A stretch of 9,044 nt of DNA from positions 1 to 9,044 of the forward strand of contig ONYJ01000132.1 in assembly GCA_900322025.1 (NCBI GenBank), written 5' to 3'. The translations under genes and the position numbers were made by a program. This DNA comes from an uncultured Bacteroidales bacterium (lineage in GTDB: Bacteria; Bacteroidota; Bacteroidia; Bacteroidales; UBA932). The notes below the pieces were generated by a model that ran no database searches, had not been told where the DNA came from, and worked only from the letters and a program-made list of their open reading frames with translations. Below are positions 1-6,347 of this stretch, piece after piece (within the stretch, counting starts at the first letter, position 1; each line of letters opens with the position of its first letter).

Positions 1-1
1 A

Positions 2-562
2 AGAGAAAGAATCGGGATTAAAAGTTATCTGCCTTCTGAAAAGCATTTTAGATTTATAGTACTATTGGCAGATTCATATTCAGAGGAGTTATCAGAAAAA
101 ACATGTCAGAGTTTGTATTACTCAACCACCGGTCTGCCATTTGAAGGAGCTGAGAGTATAAGGGAGGTTTATACGCCCTCTGTGGAGTATATTGTGCGAG
201 ACTTTACAGCTTCCTCAAACGGCATACTTTCCAACCTTAGTTTTACGCCGCAAGATGCAGATGCCATTGTAGTTCTCAAAGCCGGCTGCCGTGTGAGTAA
301 AGATTTCCTACGCAACATTTCTGATGCAATATATGCAGGTGTAGAGTGTGTACAATGTTGTTTAAAAGATAAAATATATTCGGGACAACCGAGCCATCGA
401 GCTTTGCTTAGAGCTTCTCTCCGAGGCATATCTTGTGTGCCTCTTAAATACGGATTTGCAGCAACATGCTATGGTTTTGGCAAACTGAAAACTCTGAAGG
501 AGGATATGCGTCCTGATTTTTTCGTAGATTATTTAAGCAACACATCCGTTTTCTTTTTGTAA
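2..562 (+). CDS. Degenerate glycosyltransferase family 2-like protein, C-terminal part (5' end outside window)
   Basis: The frame is open from the left edge (base 2) to the TAA at 560-562, giving 186 residues; a TTG at 65 is not needed as a start. The stretch ADAIVVLKAGCRVSKDFL (about residues 88-105) followed by an AGVECVQ segment aligns by eye with the GT-A core of Bacteroidota family-2 glycosyltransferases, where the equivalent is VVLDADN-x-V-x-x-xFL followed by GxxAVQ. A later LKED (residues 165-168, bases 494-505) sits where the family has its catalytic ED. The metal-binding DxD is replaced by K-A-G (bases 278-286). The protein ends about 18 residues after LKED, so the C-terminal region and membrane helices of the usual enzymes are missing. 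Activity as a glycosyltransferase is therefore doubtful; it may be a decaying or repurposed paralogue. The family call rests on motif resemblance only. It lies 12 nt upstream of the DUF4290 gene and is probably co-transcribed with it. Confidence 0.5.
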   Translation, partial: RERIGIKSYLPSEKHFRFIVLLADSYSEELSEKTCQSLYYSTTGLPFEGAESIREVYTPSVEYIVRDFTASSNGILSNLSFTPQDADAIVVLKAGCRVSKDFLRNISDAIYAGVECVQCCLKDKIYSGQPSHRALLRASLRGISCVPLKYGFAATCYGFGKLKTLKEDMRPDFFVDYLSNTSVFFL

Positions 563-574
563 ATTCGCCTCATT

Positions 575-1228
575 ATGGAGAATAATTACAATACCACAAG
601 GGCAAAGTTGCTGATGCCTGAGTATGGCAGGCATGTGCAGGATATGATAGAATATGTAGTGAATATTCCAGACAGAGAAAAACGCAACCAGCAGATACAG
701 GCAGTTGTTTCTGTTATGGGAACGCTTAATCCTCAACTCAGAGATTTGGTGGATTTTAGGCATAAACTTTGGGACCATGTGCAGATTATTTCTGACTTTA
801 AGATAGATATAGATTCGCCTTATCCGCTTCCTTCCAGAGAGAGCGTGCATGTTAAACCGGAACCTATACCGCTGAAAAGCGATAAGATACGCGCCTCTTG
901 CTACGGCAGGAATATCCAGAATATGATAGATCTGATAGCAGAAAGAGAAGATGATGATGTTAAAAAACACATGATAAAGGTGATAGCTACCTATATGAAG
1001 CAGCAGTATCTTATCTGGAATAAAGACTCTGTTTCGGAAGAAACTATATTTCAGGATATAAAGATGCTTTCCGGAGGTAGAATAGTGGTTCCTGAAGATG
1101 TGCATATAGGTTCGGGTATGGCAGATGCGACAACCAGAAAGCCTCACATGCCAGGTGCTGCTTCACAGCCTCGTTCTCAGCAACATAGTGGTAAGAAACA
1201 GAAACAGAAGAAGTGGAAGAAAGGGTAA
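575..1228 (+). CDS. DUF4290 domain-containing protein
   Basis: A 217-residue soluble protein with no signal peptide or membrane segment. It matches the Bacteroidota-restricted DUF4290 family: an N-terminal YNTTRAKLLMPEYGRHVQDM block, then PDREKRNQQIQ, RDLVDFRHKLWDH and SDFKIDIDSPYPLP, then a second half with CYGRNIQNMID, YLIWNKDSV and a final LSGGRI. The function of the family is unknown. The two halves carry an ungapped 32-residue repeat (residues 17-48 and 110-141; 9 identities including YGR, Q, MI). Residues about 185-217 are low-complexity and end in a strongly basic K/Q-rich tail (GKKQKQKKWKKG) that could bind nucleic acid or an acidic partner; this is inference. The ATG at 575 follows the preceding stop by 12 nt with no Shine-Dalgarno, as is normal in this phylum. 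Its stop lies 3 nt before the ftsK start, which suggests coupled expression. Confidence 0.88.
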   Translation: MENNYNTTRAKLLMPEYGRHVQDMIEYVVNIPDREKRNQQIQAVVSVMGTLNPQLRDLVDFRHKLWDHVQIISDFKIDIDSPYPLPSRESVHVKPEPIPLKSDKIRASCYGRNIQNMIDLIAEREDDDVKKHMIKVIATYMKQQYLIWNKDSVSEETIFQDIKMLSGGRIVVPEDVHIGSGMADATTRKPHMPGAASQPRSQQHSGKKQKQKKWKKG

Positions 1229-1231
1229 GGT

Positions 1232-3799
1232 ATGCCTGTAAAAATAAAAGGTAATAAGATGGCAAGAAGCAAGAAAAAACAAAGAGAAAACGATGCACTC
1301 ATAGCAGAACAAGAAATGGCGGCCCCTAAGAGGAAAGATGGAATTTATCTGATTTGCGGATTGGTTTCGTTGGCAATAGCCGTTTATACTCTGATAGCGC
1401 TCGTATCATATATTTTTACATGGGCTTCTGATCAGAGTGCTTTTATGGGGAACGACATATTCAGTTCTTTGGCGGCAGTTGAGAACGGAGGCGGCAGAAT
1501 AGGTTGGTGGTGGGCTAACTTGCTGGTATCTAAACTATTTGGTTTAGGAGCTTTTATAATTCCTTTCTTTTTCTTTGGTATCGCTCTGTTTTGCCTGAAA
1601 ATAAAGAAGGTAAAGTTGTTTAGATTGTTTTTCATTACACTGTTTGGCTGTATTCTAATATCTGTACTGTTCTCTTTTATTTTCTCTTTTACAGGTGTGG
1701 ATCGCTTGTTTGGTACCAGTGCAGGAGGCTCTTACGGTTATTATGTGAATTCTTTTCTAAAGACAATGATTGGCACGCCCGGAACGGCGGCTATTTTAAT
1801 TATAGCCATAATAGGCTGGCTTATAATAATAAACAGAAGTATTGCCACTAAATTGAGTAGCGGTATTGCTGAGATGGGGAAAAAACTTACTCCCGATGGC
1901 GAGGTAGAAGTGGATGGTGATGAACTTATTGATGTCGAACAGGATAGCGGTACTGAAAGCGATGAGCCGGAGAATGATTTGCCCGAGGATGATCTTGAAA
2001 TAGAATCAACATATCCTAATGAGCTTCCGCAAGATGACTATGAAGCGGAGGTTTTGAATGCGAGGCGCCAGGCCATCCAGATATCAGTGGTGAATGATTC
2101 TGTTGCAGAAACTTCTGAGCCCATATCGGATTCTACAGACGATAATGTTGTTTTGGAGGTTAAAGAATCGGAAGGCACAGAAGGTAACGAGTTGATGGGG
2201 GAATATACAGAGGAAGAATTGCAGAAGACATTCGACCCTCGCTTAGAACTTCCTCATTATAACGCTCCTACTCTCGATTTGTTAGAGTCTTACAAAGATA
2301 AGTGGTATGAGGTTTCGAGAGACGAAATGGAGCGTAACAAGAACAAGATAGTAAGCACTCTTGCCAATTATAAGATAGGTGTTGCAAAGGTTTCTGCGGT
2401 AAAAGGTCCAACTGTTACTTTATACGAGGTGATTCCGGCTCCGGGAGTGAGAGTGTCTCAGATAAAGCGTTTGGAGGCAGATATTCAGCTGTCTCTAGCC
2501 GCCAAGGGAGTAAGAGTGGTAACTCTTCCGGGTACAAATGCAGTGGGTATTGAGGTGGCTAATGAGAAGCCGAGTGTTGTTTCCATGCAATCTTGTCTTG
2601 AATACCTGCAAACAAAGATGAAAGAACCCGGTAGTAAAGAAAGTGGTTATGCTCTCCCTGTAGCCATAGGTAAGACCATCTCCGGTAATGTGTTTACATT
2701 TGACCTTGCTAAAACTCCGCACTTGCTAATAGCCGGTGCTACAGGTCAGGGAAAGTCTGTGGGACTTAATGCCCTCGTGTCTTCTTTGCTTTACACCAAA
2801 CATCCTTCTGAACTGAAGTTTGTATTGGTAGATCCCAAAAGGGTAGAATTGTCTTTGTATTCGCGATTAGCCAACCACTTCCTTGCATGTTTACCAGATA
2901 CAGACGATAAGGAAACTCCTGTAATAACAGATACTCAGAAGGTGGTTCGCACTCTTAAATCGCTGTGTGTGGAGATGGATGAGCGTTACAAACTCTTGGA
3001 ATCTGCGAGGGTGAGGAATATAAAGGAATATAACGAAAAGTTTTTGGAGCGTAAGTTGATTCCGGGCAAAGGTCATAGGTATTTGCCTTATATAGTGCTT
3101 ATTATAGACGAATATGCAGACCTTATGATGACAGCCGGCAAAGATGTGGAAATTCCTATAACCCGATTGGCTCAGCTTGCCCGCGCTATAGGTATTCATT
3201 TGGTTATTGCAACGCAGAGGCCAACAACATCTGTAATTACAGGTAACATTAAGGCTAATTTTCCGGCAAGAATTGCATTTTATGTTCGCTCCAGCATAGA
3301 TTCTCGTACTATTTTAGACGAGAGCGGTGCCAATCAGCTTATAGGGCGCGGTGATATGCTCTATGCTACAGGTAGCGAGGTTTTCAGGGTGCAGTGCGCA
3401 TTGATAGAAACCAAAGAGATAAACAGGTTGGTAAACTGTATTTCGGATCAAGTTGGTTATTCTACAGCATTTTATCTGCCGGAGCCTGCAGATGACGATG
3501 ATGCTTCTGCCGATGTTTCATATAGGCCGATGGCAATAGGAGAAACCGATCTCAGGCGTCGCGATGAGTACTTTGATGATGCTGCCCGTTTGATAGTATC
3601 TGCCGGCAGTGGTTCTGCTTCCTTTATCCAGAGGAAAATGAACTTGGGTTACAATCGTGCCTCAAAGCTTATAGACCAATTGGAAAAGGCAGGCATTGTA
3701 GGGCCTGCAGATGGAGCAAAACCTCGTCAGAGCCTTATACCGGATCTTCTTTCGTTAGACGACAAGCTTGAAGAGATAAAAAATCAGTTTGGCAGATAA
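1232..3799 (+). CDS. ftsK: DNA translocase FtsK
   Basis: FtsK/SpoIIIE translocase of 855 residues. It is a septum-anchored ATPase hexamer that pumps chromosome ends apart at division and activates XerCD recombination at dif. Four hydrophobic segments lie at about residues 37-63, 93-122, 129-154 and 184-201. They are followed by a long acidic, low-complexity linker (about 220-335). The motor then carries Walker A GATGQGKSV (502-510, bases 2735-2761), VLVDPKRVELSLY (531-543), Walker B VLIIDEYADL (622-631) and ATQRP (660-664). A C-terminal winged-helix gamma domain (about 776-835, with FIQRKMNLGYNRA and IDQLEKAGIVGP) would read KOPS-type polarity sequences. All core motifs are intact. The ATG at 1232 gives a 3-nt gap to the DUF4290 gene; an in-frame ATG at 1259 (Met10, MARSKKKQ) looks more like usual family starts and has AAAGG upstream, so the true start could be either. 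Confidence 0.97.
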   Translation: MPVKIKGNKMARSKKKQRENDALIAEQEMAAPKRKDGIYLICGLVSLAIAVYTLIALVSYIFTWASDQSAFMGNDIFSSLAAVENGGGRIGWWWANLLVSKLFGLGAFIIPFFFFGIALFCLKIKKVKLFRLFFITLFGCILISVLFSFIFSFTGVDRLFGTSAGGSYGYYVNSFLKTMIGTPGTAAILIIAIIGWLIIINRSIATKLSSGIAEMGKKLTPDGEVEVDGDELIDVEQDSGTESDEPENDLPEDDLEIESTYPNELPQDDYEAEVLNARRQAIQISVVNDSVAETSEPISDSTDDNVVLEVKESEGTEGNELMGEYTEEELQKTFDPRLELPHYNAPTLDLLESYKDKWYEVSRDEMERNKNKIVSTLANYKIGVAKVSAVKGPTVTLYEVIPAPGVRVSQIKRLEADIQLSLAAKGVRVVTLPGTNAVGIEVANEKPSVVSMQSCLEYLQTKMKEPGSKESGYALPVAIGKTISGNVFTFDLAKTPHLLIAGATGQGKSVGLNALVSSLLYTKHPSELKFVLVDPKRVELSLYSRLANHFLACLPDTDDKETPVITDTQKVVRTLKSLCVEMDERYKLLESARVRNIKEYNEKFLERKLIPGKGHRYLPYIVLIIDEYADLMMTAGKDVEIPITRLAQLARAIGIHLVIATQRPTTSVITGNIKANFPARIAFYVRSSIDSRTILDESGANQLIGRGDMLYATGSEVFRVQCALIETKEINRLVNCISDQVGYSTAFYLPEPADDDDASADVSYRPMAIGETDLRRRDEYFDDAARLIVSAGSGSASFIQRKMNLGYNRASKLIDQLEKAGIVGPADGAKPRQSLIPDLLSLDDKLEEIKNQFGR

Positions 3800-3819
3800 A
3801 TTGCAATAGTTTTTTCATC

Positions 3820-4536
3820 ATGAAAAAATACGCTATAATATCAGTTGCCGTTTTTGCATTATTTCTTAGTGTAAATAATTGTTTTGCAAAAAGTTGTATA
3901 GACTTATCCAATCTTTCTTACAGAATCTTGAACACTATTTCGCAAAGCCAAGATACTTCTGGTATGCAACTTTTTAGACAGGCGTCTGATTATGTTTTTT
4001 CTGCCCGAAGACTTTCTTTTATTATTACGAATATAGATAAGAAGGGGAATCCATATTACAACACAGGCTTTTTTGTGGCATTGCCAGACAGAGGGTATAT
4101 GAAAGTGGATGGAGTTAATGAGGTGCAGTTTACGCCAACTTTGCTGTCGGCCTACTCGTATGAGTCCAATGAATTGGTATTTCAGCCTCGGAAAACTACC
4201 GCAGAATCGGTTGCAGACAATCCGTTTTCTATTCTTCACAAATCAGATAAGGGTATCTCTGTTTCTGTTCCGCAGGCCTCAGAATTACAAGGGAAAGCCT
4301 GTATGAAGTTCAGCATAACTCCGGAAGGCAGAGCCTATTATAGCCGTGCCGATATTTATGTAGCAGGTCGGGGCAATTCATTTAAGGTGCTGAGAATAAC
4401 GGTAGTATTAAAGAACAACCAAGCCTTTGTTATGGATATAACCAAAGCAGGTCCATCCGAACCTGATAAAATATCTGATTATCAACTAATGGTATCTGAA
4501 CATCCCGGGGCGCATATAGTAGATTTGCGCAACTGA
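3820..4536 (+). CDS. LolA-like outer-membrane lipoprotein carrier protein
   Basis: A 238-residue secreted protein. It begins with a clear Sec signal peptide (MKKY, a hydrophobic core, then cleavage predicted after CFA at residue 23). The mature part resembles the LolA fold family as seen in Bacteroidota: an N-terminal helix region, then alternating hydrophobic strands containing GYMKVDGVNEVQF, a YSYESNELVFQP strand, and DNPFSILH matching the family's NP-F segment. The C-terminal strands include FKVLRITVVLKNN. LolA proteins carry lipoproteins across the periplasm from the LolCDE transporter to the outer membrane; this role is inferred from fold and context. A LolA-like gene directly downstream of ftsK is an arrangement I recognise from other Bacteroidales. 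The gap from ftsK is 20 nt with no terminator visible, so co-transcription is likely. The gene ends 1 nt before the stop codon of the opposing NUDIX gene. Confidence 0.75.
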   Translation: MKKYAIISVAVFALFLSVNNCFAKSCIDLSNLSYRILNTISQSQDTSGMQLFRQASDYVFSARRLSFIITNIDKKGNPYYNTGFFVALPDRGYMKVDGVNEVQFTPTLLSAYSYESNELVFQPRKTTAESVADNPFSILHKSDKGISVSVPQASELQGKACMKFSITPEGRAYYSRADIYVAGRGNSFKVLRITVVLKNNQAFVMDITKAGPSEPDKISDYQLMVSEHPGAHIVDLRN

Positions 4537-4537
4537 T

Positions 4538-5164
4538 TTATTCTTTGTCGTTTTTGTTAAGACAGTTGAATACATCCACTATAGATGGGTAGGTGTTGGC
4601 AAGGCGATAGTCTAAATCTTCTGCCGTAACCCATTCGCATTTTTCTATACCCTCTTCTGTTTGAGGGATAGCATCTGTTTTATCTGCAAACATTTTATAC
4701 CAATATGTGCTCTTTACTACCAAATCTTGGTTTAGCCAATAGGTATGATGGGTAATTGTGATAAGTTGATTGAGTTGTGCAGTTACGCCACATTCTTCTT
4801 TTACTTCTCGCAATGCAGTAACAGCTATGTCTTCGTCGTCTTCTTTTTTGCCTTTAGGCAAATCCCACACCCCATTACGATAAATCATCAAACAGTTACC
4901 TTCTTTGTTGAAAATCAGTCCGCCGGCAGCATAGACTCTCTTAACGCCCGCCAATAGCTCGGCCATTAGAGAGGCTTCTGTCATGCCTTCAGGTACTTCT
5001 ATAGTCAGATGATTAAACAGGGTGTTGTTTTCCATCTTAAACGGAATAGCAGAAAAGTTATAATCTGCTTCCGGACGCATAAGAAATCTTTCGTCTGCAA
5101 TAGGAGGTACCTCTTCCTTTGTGCAAACAGAGAGAATTCGGTTTTTGAAATATATTTTTTGCAT
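4538..5164 (-). CDS. NUDIX hydrolase family protein
   Basis: A 208-residue protein counted from the ATG at 5164 (MQKIYFKNR). It has an N-terminal region of about 75 residues typical of Bacteroidota NUDIX proteins, then a NUDIX domain starting near VYAAGGLIFNKEGNCLMIYR and VWDLPKGKKE. The NUDIX box is perfect: G-x5-E-x7-REVKEECGV (bases 4784-4852), so the catalytic glutamates that bind Mg2+ are present. Such enzymes hydrolyse nucleoside diphosphates linked to another group; the substrate cannot be told from sequence. An upstream in-frame ATG at 5200 would add 12 residues, but that start would overlap the probable promoter and the added residues do not look conserved, so 5164 is preferred. The gene is divergent from pyrE and tail-to-tail with the LolA-like gene. 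No Rho-independent terminator is visible after its stop. Confidence 0.92.
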   Translation of the reverse strand: MQKIYFKNRILSVCTKEEVPPIADERFLMRPEADYNFSAIPFKMENNTLFNHLTIEVPEGMTEASLMAELLAGVKRVYAAGGLIFNKEGNCLMIYRNGVWDLPKGKKEDDEDIAVTALREVKEECGVTAQLNQLITITHHTYWLNQDLVVKSTYWYKMFADKTDAIPQTEEGIEKCEWVTAEDLDYRLANTYPSIVDVFNCLNKNDKE

Positions 5165-5189
5165 TACTTGCAATCTGAAAATTCGGGCA

Positions 5190-5197
5190 TAAAAATA
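5190..5197 (-). promoter_or_regulatory. Possible -7 box for the NUDIX gene
   Basis: Read on the - strand this is TATTTTTA, one base off the Bacteroides -7 consensus TAnnTTTG. Transcription would begin about 20 nt before the ATG at 5164, which fits that start better than the one at 5200. The region is very AT-rich and no clear -33 element is seen, so this is weak. Confidence 0.25.
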
Positions 5198-5221
5198 CAA
5201 TTTTTTAGCATACTTATTTTC

Positions 5222-5250
5222 TTGTTTTTGATAAATTTTTCATATATTTG
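5222..5250 (+). promoter_or_regulatory. Bacteroidota-type promoter of the pyrE operon
   Basis: TATATTTG at 5243-5250 is an exact match to the Bacteroides -7 consensus TAnnTTTG. A TTG at 5222-5224 lies 18 nt upstream in the position of the -33 element; a second TTTTTG at 5225-5230 is closer than usual. Transcription would start near 5254-5258, leaving a short leader of about 25-30 nt before the pyrE ATG at 5283. An imperfect palindrome (5234-5255) overlaps the -7 box. Confidence 0.6.
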
Positions 5251-5282
5251 AAATTACGAGATATTATATGTGCAGAAACATT

Positions 5283-5924
5283 ATGGAAAACATTGAAAAG
5301 ACAGTAGCGCAGCATCTTTTGAAAGTTAAGGCGGTTAAACTGAATGCTGAAGAGCCATTTACATGGGCTTCTGGTTGGAAGTCGCCAATTTATTGCGATA
5401 ATCGTAAGTTGCTAACATATCCGGAAGAAAGAAAGTATATCACAGATGCTTTTGTTCGCGTGATAGGAGATGCGTTTAAAGATGTGGATGTAATAGCTGG
5501 CGTGGCTACCGGTGCTATTGCTTGGGGTATTATGGTTGCAGAGGTTTTGAAGAAGCCTTTTGTTTATGTTAGGCCAAAACCTAAAGATCATGGTACGCAA
5601 TCGCAGGTAGAAGGTACAATAGAGCCAAACCAAAGAATTGTTGTGGTAGAAGATTTGGTCTCTACCGGTGCCAGTAGTTTGTCTGCTTGTGAGGCTTTGA
5701 GAAAATCGGGAGGTATAATACTCGGCATGGTTGCTATTTTTTCTTACAACTTTCCGCTTTCGAGACGCGAATTTGAGTATAAGGATATAGAGTTGCATAC
5801 TCTTTGTCAGTACGATTCTCTCTTGGAAGAAGCTGTCAAGGAAGATTATATAAGCAAGAATCATCTTGAGATATTGAAAGAATGGCGGCTCAACCCTTCT
5901 GCATGGACAGGAATAGTGCGTTAG
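5283..5924 (+). CDS. pyrE: Orotate phosphoribosyltransferase
   Basis: A 213-residue cytosolic enzyme that joins orotate to PRPP to make orotidine 5'-monophosphate, the fifth step of de novo UMP synthesis. The substrate-binding N-terminus FTWASGWKSPIYCDNR (about 26-41) is typical. The catalytic loop YVRPKPKDHGTQSQVEG (95-111) holds the R/K/K/H set, and the PRPP loop IVVVEDLVSTGAS (119-131) is complete. Length matches the family. The ATG at 5283 (MENIEK) was chosen over the in-frame ATG at 5268 (five extra residues, MCRNI) because it aligns better with usual family starts; neither has a Shine-Dalgarno. It is the first gene of a + strand operon with the SRPBCC gene (15-nt gap) and rsmF, and is divergent from the NUDIX gene. 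Confidence 0.96.
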   Translation: MENIEKTVAQHLLKVKAVKLNAEEPFTWASGWKSPIYCDNRKLLTYPEERKYITDAFVRVIGDAFKDVDVIAGVATGAIAWGIMVAEVLKKPFVYVRPKPKDHGTQSQVEGTIEPNQRIVVVEDLVSTGASSLSACEALRKSGGIILGMVAIFSYNFPLSRREFEYKDIELHTLCQYDSLLEEAVKEDYISKNHLEILKEWRLNPSAWTGIVR

Positions 5925-5939
5925 TACAGATGCTGTTAT

Positions 5940-6347
5940 ATGGAAACATTCAAGAGTAAGGAGGTAGAGATTAAATCTCCGGCGTTTGCCGTATTTTCTG
6001 CCTTTTCAGATCTAACTAACCTAAGAGACAAGTTGCCGGATGAGTTTCGCGATAAGGTTGTAGTTACTGCCGATACAGTGGAGGGCGATTACAACGGTAT
6101 GCATTTTGGGATGAAGGTGGCAGAGCGTATTCCAATGTCTAAGATTATTATGAGACCCATGGAGGGTTTTCCGTTGGATTTTTCTCTGATTTTTGACATA
6201 GCAGATGTGTCTGCCTCATCCAGCAAATTGAAAGTAAGCATAGAAGCCGAGATGAACTTTATTATGAAGGCTATGTTGGGTGGCAAGATTCAGAGTATGT
6301 TGGATCAGATAACGGAGAAACTGGCAGAACAAAATGTTAATAGATGA
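5940..6347 (+). CDS. SRPBCC-fold (polyketide cyclase/START-like) small protein
   Basis: A 135-residue cytosolic protein without signal peptide or membrane helix. The pattern fits the SRPBCC helix-grip fold: an initial strand (FKSKEVEIKSPAFAVFSAF), two short helices with SDLTNLRDKLP, central strands, a strand pair near FPLDFSLIFDIADV and KLKVSIEAEMNF, and a long C-terminal helix (about 112-131, KIQSMLDQITEKLAEQ). Proteins of this type bind hydrophobic ligands in a cavity, but no ligand or reaction is known for this group. I recognise a small SRPBCC gene after pyrE as a recurrent Bacteroidales arrangement. It is sandwiched between pyrE (15 nt upstream) and rsmF (14-nt overlap), so it is almost certainly co-expressed with them. 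Confidence 0.75.
   Translation: METFKSKEVEIKSPAFAVFSAFSDLTNLRDKLPDEFRDKVVVTADTVEGDYNGMHFGMKVAERIPMSKIIMRPMEGFPLDFSLIFDIADVSASSSKLKVSIEAEMNFIMKAMLGGKIQSMLDQITEKLAEQNVNR

Noticed and set aside
65..562. First gene starting at the TTG at 65
   Set aside because: The same frame is open back to base 2 and the upstream residues continue a hydrophobic strand (FRFIVLL) expected of the fold.
533..1147. Long opposite-strand open frame under the DUF4290 gene
   Set aside because: Its protein has no recognisable pattern and it is fully antisense to a well-supported gene; it is a codon-usage shadow, as are the other antisense frames under ftsK, pyrE and rsmF.
4501..4520. CCCGGGG palindromic patch near the end of the LolA-like gene as a terminator for the NUDIX transcript
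   Set aside because: The symmetry is only six bases with no loop or following T-run.
5165..5200. NUDIX start at 5200 (12 extra residues)
   Set aside because: Added residues show no family resemblance and the start would lie at the likely -7 box; MQKIYF at 5164 fits usual family starts.
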